Source: Elysia marginata (taxonomy: Eukaryota > Mollusca > Gastropoda > Plakobranchidae). From it: 26,271 nucleotides of DNA. Made by a program: the position numbers and the translations under genes. Positions 21,502 to 26,271 of the stretch are shown one piece after another. The stretch's first letter is position 1; every line of letters starts with the position of its first letter. The stretch lies in the NCBI GenBank assembly GCA_019649035.1, contig BMAT01010438.1, positions 18,728 through 44,998 on the forward strand. Reading direction: 5' to 3'. Under the pieces are notes generated by a model. That model saw nothing but the letters and a program-made list of their open reading frames with translations, ran no database searches and was not told where the DNA came from.

Positions 21502-24041
21502 TGTGGGTTGTCGAGGTTTATTTTAAACAGAATAGAGAGTAGGACTACATCAATGAGCAAGATAATATCTCAGCATGTCATACTCAATAAAAAGCAAGAG
21601 TGTGTCAAAATCGACATAAAGCTGTACAGCTGTTGACATTATAATCAGACATTTTGCGTTGTTTCTAGAAAATCTCAGGACAAAAGTATTCCACCTTAGC
21701 CAAAAAGAAGGCGCCGATTTCAAACTATTTTAAGCCTACGGTACTGAAATAATCGCACCCAGGGTCTAAAAGATTTAGTAGTTCTAAATTAATTGTGAGA
21801 TCTTATCGACTGCTCTGGCCAACAGCTCTATGGAAACAGAAAATTTTATAAACTTACTTTTTCAAACATAAAAAAAAACTTAAGTATTTTATGACCTTGA
21901 AAGAGAGTAGGTTAAGGCAGAATGGTGGCAAACGATGGTAGAAAAAGACGAACTTGATGCAAATGGGCTCAGCCGTAAAGAGGGAGTCCAAAGTTACTGA
22001 CTTGGGGTTAAACTTGAACGTCCGAAAACAAAAACGTTTACTATGTAAACAAATTGGGCTCATTCAGTGGAAAGTAAGTGAGTCTGTTCTGCCAGAAAAA
22101 AAATTTTTATTCGATTATGTTTCGGGCCTTTTTCCCAGGCCTCCTAGTCGTTATTCTTTACGGTCTAAAGGGTCGTGACCTTTGACCAGTCGCAGAAATG
22201 TATTTTATGGAACAATGAATAAATACCTTAGGCTTACCACGCCGACACGAACAGCGTCTGCCTTTTTGCTTTTTGGCAATAGGCTACATATCTAGAGTTT
22301 GGATTAAATACATCCTCTCACCAATGGAAAGCTTTTCATTCCCACAGGATTTTCAATAATCTTTAATAAAGATGAAAGTTATTTTGATGAAAAAAATTGA
22401 ATACCAATGAAATCCCTGCTTGGTAAAGGCTTGAGGTGTATGTTTACAGGGCAGAATGACATTGAAAGAATTTTGCATATTTTATGAAATAGCTAATGCA
22501 TCATATCAATATTTTGTAAAACTAAAACACGAACAGAATAACCCTAAATTGACTTTTTGTTGAGTTAGTTGTTAAGCAGCGTATACCTACACACACTCCA
22601 CAAGTGACATTAGGAAGTGTTTATATAAAAAACGGCTTTTATGACTACATTGCATTTAATTTGTGTGAATATGTTATGATAGTGCAAAGTTATAAGTCTC
22701 AGTTAGGAAAATCGATAGTTTTGTCAGTAGCCAAAAGAGACTGGATGCACTTGTAAACTTCCAGCATCCTGCAGGCCTACATTTTGATTACAGAAGATTT
22801 AAAGTAACTTTATTATTTTGAACACAAAATAATGGCAATCATAATAGACTGAGTATGGTTTTACGTAGAATTTTACAGGTAGCCTACATACATACATGCA
22901 ACAATAGGAGAAAAGGGAAAGGAAGGGAAAGACGAAATGTTTGGAATTAAAATGTGGCAGTTTTTCTTCAATAAAACAACTCAAGCCAAAAAATGGGTTT
23001 AAATCTCCACTCACCTCACTGCGAGGATTATATTTGAAATGAAGGCAGCAGCCACACCAACTGTCAGGCTTGTGTCTGTGAGAGGGTTGCCTGAAAAGGC
23101 GATCGCCCCGCCCACTATAATAGGAAGGCTTGCCATGGCGACGGGCGTCAAGGGCGTACCCAGAATGCAATACTGGGTAATGGCACTTGTGATTGGCTCC
23201 ATAAGCTGGATCGTTTTGTTAGTGGGATAAACAATACTGTATTAGGAATACATATGGATCTAGTGCTAGTAAGTAGGCCTTAAATTTAGGACTTTATATT
23301 CTTTTAAAAGGCAAAAATTTGCGAGCTTAAGAAATAATAAAGAGACACAAAATTGTGATAAAAGAATACATAACCTAAACTTTCCTTGGTGCATTTTAAG
23401 GAATGGTTGCCATGTATAATTGGCCTTGATCTGTAGAAACTAAATTCAAGACCTTGCTTGAGGTTGACGTGGCCAACTATTACAACCCACGCAAATAAGT
23501 GTGTAGATATAGCGTTGCAGTCTTTAAGTTTTGAAGATTCCCTGATGCTACCGATCACATTACTTTTAGTACCCTATTTTCGTCTGTACAATAGCTATTG
23601 TGTATGCTTAATGGCTAGAGAGGACAGATTCCAGAGCCTTTAGTATTCTCCTAAATCAAAAGACTGAACCCAATACGCTACACTAATTTGTTTCATAACT
23701 TCAAGGCATAGATACTTCCTACTATGTTTTTTATACAATTCGATAGGCTGAGTAGAACTTCTGTCCTTCTTTTTAACCTAAAATTCTTTATGAGCGCTCT
23801 TCCATGTTAAATCGATCCATATCTGTCAAATTGGTTTGCTTGTTAGTTTAATTTATTTTTATTTATCATTGGGCTTGCGTTTTCTGTACATCAGTTACCT
23901 TGATAGCAAACGTAGAGGAAGCAAACATCATTGCCATGCTGATGTTGGTAGCGAATGTTGCCAGGACGTGCGTTACTCTGGCTGCAGTGAGGAAGTTCCG
24001 GGCTTTGTTGTTCTTCATGTTGACACACAGACAGCACAGTA
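20001..24041 (-). CDS. TPT-family transporter, likely phosphoenolpyruvate/phosphate translocator (5' end missing)
   Basis: Four exons (24041-23899, 23205-23015, 21129-20892, 20258-20001) join in frame in phases 0, 2 and 0 to give 275 residues. The segments match the triose-phosphate translocator family (PF03151) in order: VTHVLATFATNISM, FAIKLMEPITSAI, LPIIVGGAIAF, a helix ending FISNIILAVRNLAIKK, VFHVAYSFVS and SHAVANIMKRVLVV. About eight hydrophobic helices are visible; TM1 and perhaps TM2 are missing. The Lys of FAIK, the Tyr of VAYS and the Lys-Arg of IMKR correspond to residues that bind the phosphate group in plant and algal TPT. This favours a phosphorylated substrate over a nucleotide sugar. 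No chloroplast transit peptide is seen. With a pyruvyltransferase immediately downstream, PEP import into the Golgi is the most economical role. An SLC35E-type orphan role remains possible. Confidence 0.88.
20491..20588 (+). mobile_element. 3' end of a SINE/LINE-like element with TTATC tail
   Basis: A GC-richer segment (from about AACTTCCGGGCGCTGTGCTG) ends ATGGGATGGATAAAGCTATT and then three TCTTA units. This tail resembles the 3' ends of retroposons seen in molluscan genomes (from memory). It lies in the intron between the last two transporter exons, in antisense orientation. Confidence 0.5.
20892..21129 (-). CDS. transporter exon, loop and two helices
   Basis: Begins after CCTCCTCAG; its first base completes Arg (AG|A), then NLAIKKMGEDDKPV. 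Ends MVLTQ at donor GTACAC in phase 0. The donor is weak, but the join MVLTQ|LSVVSHAVAN fits the family. Confidence 0.88.
21419..21500 (+). repeat. (GA)n microsatellite
   Basis: GA run within the transporter intron. It is the only tract of this class that shows GA rather than CT on the + strand; relative to its host gene it is CT. Confidence 0.95.
21501..23014 (-). other. remainder of the large transporter intron
   Basis: Part of the 1,885-nt intron 23014-21130. No further exon is needed by the reading frame, and none is recognised. Confidence 0.6.
23015..23205 (-). CDS. transporter exon, central helices
   Basis: Begins LMEPITSAITQ after ATCCAG and ends ILAV plus AG at donor GTGAGT (phase 2). 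Contains the LPIIVGGAIAF and TVGVAAAFISNIIL helices. Confidence 0.9.
23899..24041 (-). CDS. transporter exon (first one identified)
   Basis: Starts after CCTACAG with two bases of a split codon, then LCCLCVNMKNNKAR and TM helix VTHVLATFATNISMAMMF, ending FAIK at donor GTAACT in phase 0. The 5' boundary is less sure: the pyrimidine tract is weak, and AG within AACATGAAG is an alternative. Confidence 0.75.
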
Positions 24042-24064
24042 CTGTAGGATGTATATGAGGAGGT

Positions 24065-24380
24065 ATTGTATATTTTATTTATTTCATACACTACATTCAT
24101 TCCTTTCGAGAAATTTGGCTTCGTTACTCAGCCACCAAAGCGTCAGTAGACAAGTATATTTGAAAGCCACTTCCTTAACCCATATGCAGGGTGTTGCAGG
24201 CGCATATCACAATTTCAAGCATTGCCTGTAGCTGAGTATCAATTTTACATGTGGTTGGAATTGGGAAAGTTAGGGTAAATTGCTTTTCCAAGACAATTGC
24301 AACAAGGCATGGTCGGAAATCGAACCCGCGATCGCTGGATCACGAGTCCGACGCGCTAACCGCTCTGCCACGCTGCCCCT
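24065..24380 (-). mobile_element. tRNA-derived SINE, nearly full length
   Basis: On the - strand a tRNA-like head (GGGGCAGCGTGGCAGAGCGG...) carries an A box at 24370-24360 (TGGCAGAGCGG) and a B box at 24326-24315 (GGTTCGATTTCC). A body follows with GGAAAAGCAATTTACCCTAA and GTAAAATTGATACTCAGC, resembling the conserved central domain of metazoan SINEs (perhaps the Nin or a related domain), and an AAATAAATAAAATA tail. The anticodon-loop position reads CGT, but the head is too diverged to be a working tRNA. No clear target-site duplication was found. The element ends about 24 nt before a transporter exon. Confidence 0.75.
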
Positions 24381-26271
24381 ATAATTGTCAGAAGGGAAAA
24401 TGTGGTGTGAACATTTGCATTGGACTTAAAAAGTATCGGAAAGTACCCTGCAAGAAAAAACTGCTAAAATTGTTTTCAACAGCCTTGCGAATACAAATCA
24501 TTATTTTTTCCTTAAATCTTCCTTGCATTGAAAGCTCAGGTACAGGATCGAACTGGTTTAGTAACATTCTTAATTCTTATCAGTATTATTTTTCCTTTTT
24601 AAGGAGAGAGATTTTGGACGATGGAAAGCAATCAAACTGGGATAACTTGCAAATTCCCCAGACGACCATGAGAGTAATCTGATCCAAGTGCACGGTAGTC
24701 TCATTCGTTAATTTATTCAGCACTCAGGGCCTGAGTTTCGCGATACCTCAAAGCCCACCTAAGAAGCAGTCCTAGGCTGAAGTCAAGTCAAACCTGTTTT
24801 TAACATCAACTCTATGATAACAGGCTAGATCTGATATTCCATATACTCAAACTCCTCCTTTATTACTTGACCAACAGCCTTCCAATTTTTACACAGTATT
24901 TTGGATAGATATTTGGATTGTTCACGTTTCTTTATTTTCCTAACTACCCCGTTTAATTTCTCAAATTTTATTTCATTCGGGTAACTATTACTCAAACCTT
25001 TCAAGAAATCCATGTTGTCTCTTCTATCTCTAGATTAAGATCAATGATTTCAAAAGATTGCGCGTGAAAACCTGCGTATGCTGTCAGTACAAAATAAATG
25101 TTGTTTTTTTTTCGGTGATAAAGAAATTGGTGAGTAAAATTTGTTTTTAAAGCTAAAAACTCTCCACGTTGGTTTGCAGGTGCAATGGAAACTTTTTAAG
25201 GTGTGCATTGCATATTTTACCAGCCTTCCTAGCTAAAATCATTTGACTCGACTTGATCGCCTCAATCTAGCAAAGGCCTATAATGTGAAGCGTATCCAAA
25301 GTTTAATGTAACAGGCAAACAGGCCTACGGTGTACTATGTAGGCCTACACAAGGAAAGGTAAGCAGCTTTTGCACACAACCCATTCTATTACCCAACCCG
25401 TTAAATAATAGGGGAGTTGTTAAAATCTTTTTACCCAACGGTTTCAGGTACACCCCAACTAGTATACCTATACTTGGCAGGAGAACAATGGAAAAAATCA
25501 GAGCTGGGATCATGTTTTGTTTTTAATTTTGTGATTTGATCCTTTTTAAAATTGGTGGCTGACATGTGAGGGTCAGCAAGGAAACCAAAATACCCCAGTG
25601 TTACGTTCTGATTTTTGAAAAGATGGTTTTAATCACTTAAAAAATGATGTCGTTCTGTTGAAACCTTTTAAGAAGAAACCAGTCAAAGGCTTTCTAGTTT
25701 TAATTGAAGTATCTAAAGAGAATTCCGCCTGTTTTCATATGCTTTTTTTTTCTTCGAGACTTCATTATCACCAATGCCCGTTCTTTCAAGGGTTTTACAT
25801 CCCCTAAGATTCCCCGAGGATGCTTATTCAGGGATCACCAATGCCCGTCACCTTAGGCAGGGTGTAGATCACGGGACAGTAAACGCTACCCACTTCAGCG
25901 AGCATTTCTAACTGACCTCATATTATTCTCCCATCATTCCCTTCTCTACACGCCGCCTCTGTCTGGCGTTGCCTACCTTGTCTCTTTTCTCATAAGAATT
26001 CCATTTTAATGCCTGTGTTCCTATGTTTGAGACTTAGTGACGTTTTACTGAAATTGAAGGCTTCTATATCATACTGCGGTGTTGCATTAACTTTTACTAG
26101 ATAAGTTATAATATCAGAAGATGCCCTAATTCAGTTTTGCAATTATGATTTATTCTGTGTAATTGCTGTAACCAATACGTTCAGTTTTTATAAAGGAAGC
26201 AGATTTGTAGAGAAGAAAAGTCAAAAGGGTCCTTTTATGTTGCCAACGGAGGAAAATCAACAGCTTTGGCA
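24381..26271. other. upstream flank or 5' intron of the transporter gene
   Basis: AT-rich. It should contain, or lead to, the missing first exon or exons of the transporter, but no N-terminal TPT helix can be recognised with confidence. A 62-codon antisense frame at 24825-25013 (MDFLKGLSNSYPNEIKFEKL...) is Lys/Glu-rich with codon use that could be coding. It matches nothing I know and may be a transposon relic. A 15-bp direct repeat (ATCACCAATGCCCGT) occurs at 25767 and 25834. Confidence 0.4.
25435..25513 (-). other. possible alternative first exon of the transporter (weak)
   Basis: ATG MIPALIFSIVLLPSIGILVG...KPL plus one base ends at a GTAAAAAG donor in phase 1. It would join the exon at 24041 in frame to extend a hydrophobic N-terminus. 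It does not resemble the usual first TPT helices and would leave the protein one or two helices short, so it may be coincidence. Confidence 0.15.

Noticed and set aside
20001-24041. Algal or plastid gene transfer as the origin of the TPT-family gene
   Set aside because: No transit peptide, animal-like introns, and TPT-family genes are native to animals; the donor-supply role beside a pyruvyltransferase explains it better. A phylogeny would settle it.
24308-24380. Functional tRNA gene
   Set aside because: A and B boxes are present, but stems are mismatched and the sequence continues into a SINE body with an A-rich tail.
25767-25848. 15-bp direct repeat ATCACCAATGCCCGT as target-site duplication of a 52-bp insert
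   Set aside because: The insert has no terminal structure or recognisable element; left as a simple direct repeat.

Overview
The window looks like nuclear DNA of an animal, most likely a mollusc of gastropod type. This is inference from several signs: AT-rich non-coding DNA, exons joined by GT-AG introns of 0.27 to 1.9 kb, many long (CT)n tracts, a tRNA-headed SINE, a decayed non-LTR retrotransposon and satellite-like repeats. Nothing bacterial is visible (no operon packing, no Shine-Dalgarno sites), and most open frames in the window are repeat or antisense shadows.

Layout. Positions 1-1059 are non-coding with a (TAG)25 tract. On the + strand, 1067-4352 holds a two-exon gene (intron 1184-2699) for a 589-residue, lysine- and serine-rich protein of unknown function with a coiled-coil N-terminus. 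Positions 4353-17640 form about 13 kb without a gene I can support. That stretch contains long (CT)n tracts, a diverged satellite array of about 160 bp period (about 9.94-11.47 kb), a reverse-transcriptase fragment (about 13.78-14.11 kb) and a minisatellite of about 24.5 bp period (about 17.04-17.38 kb).

On the - strand are two adjacent multi-exon genes. The downstream one (19726-17647, three exons, 487 aa) encodes a type II membrane protein with a complete polysaccharide pyruvyltransferase domain. The upstream one (at least four exons, 24041-20001, 5' end not found) encodes a triose-phosphate/phosphoenolpyruvate translocator (TPT) family transporter that keeps the Lys and Lys-Arg residues associated with phosphate binding. 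The transporter stop codon and the pyruvyltransferase start codon are only 274 bp apart.

Main idea: the pair reads as a two-gene unit for glycan pyruvylation. The TPT protein would carry phosphoenolpyruvate (PEP) into the Golgi lumen, and the luminal pyruvyltransferase would use it to place pyruvate ketals on terminal sugars such as galactose. Fission yeast is known to use a Golgi pyruvyltransferase (Pvg1) with Golgi PEP-transporter candidates (Pet1/Pet2), and pyruvylated galactose is known from Aplysia nerve glycolipids. Finding donor transporter and transferase physically linked in an animal genome is the most notable feature here. The functional link is inference; the two families and the exon structures are read directly from the sequence.
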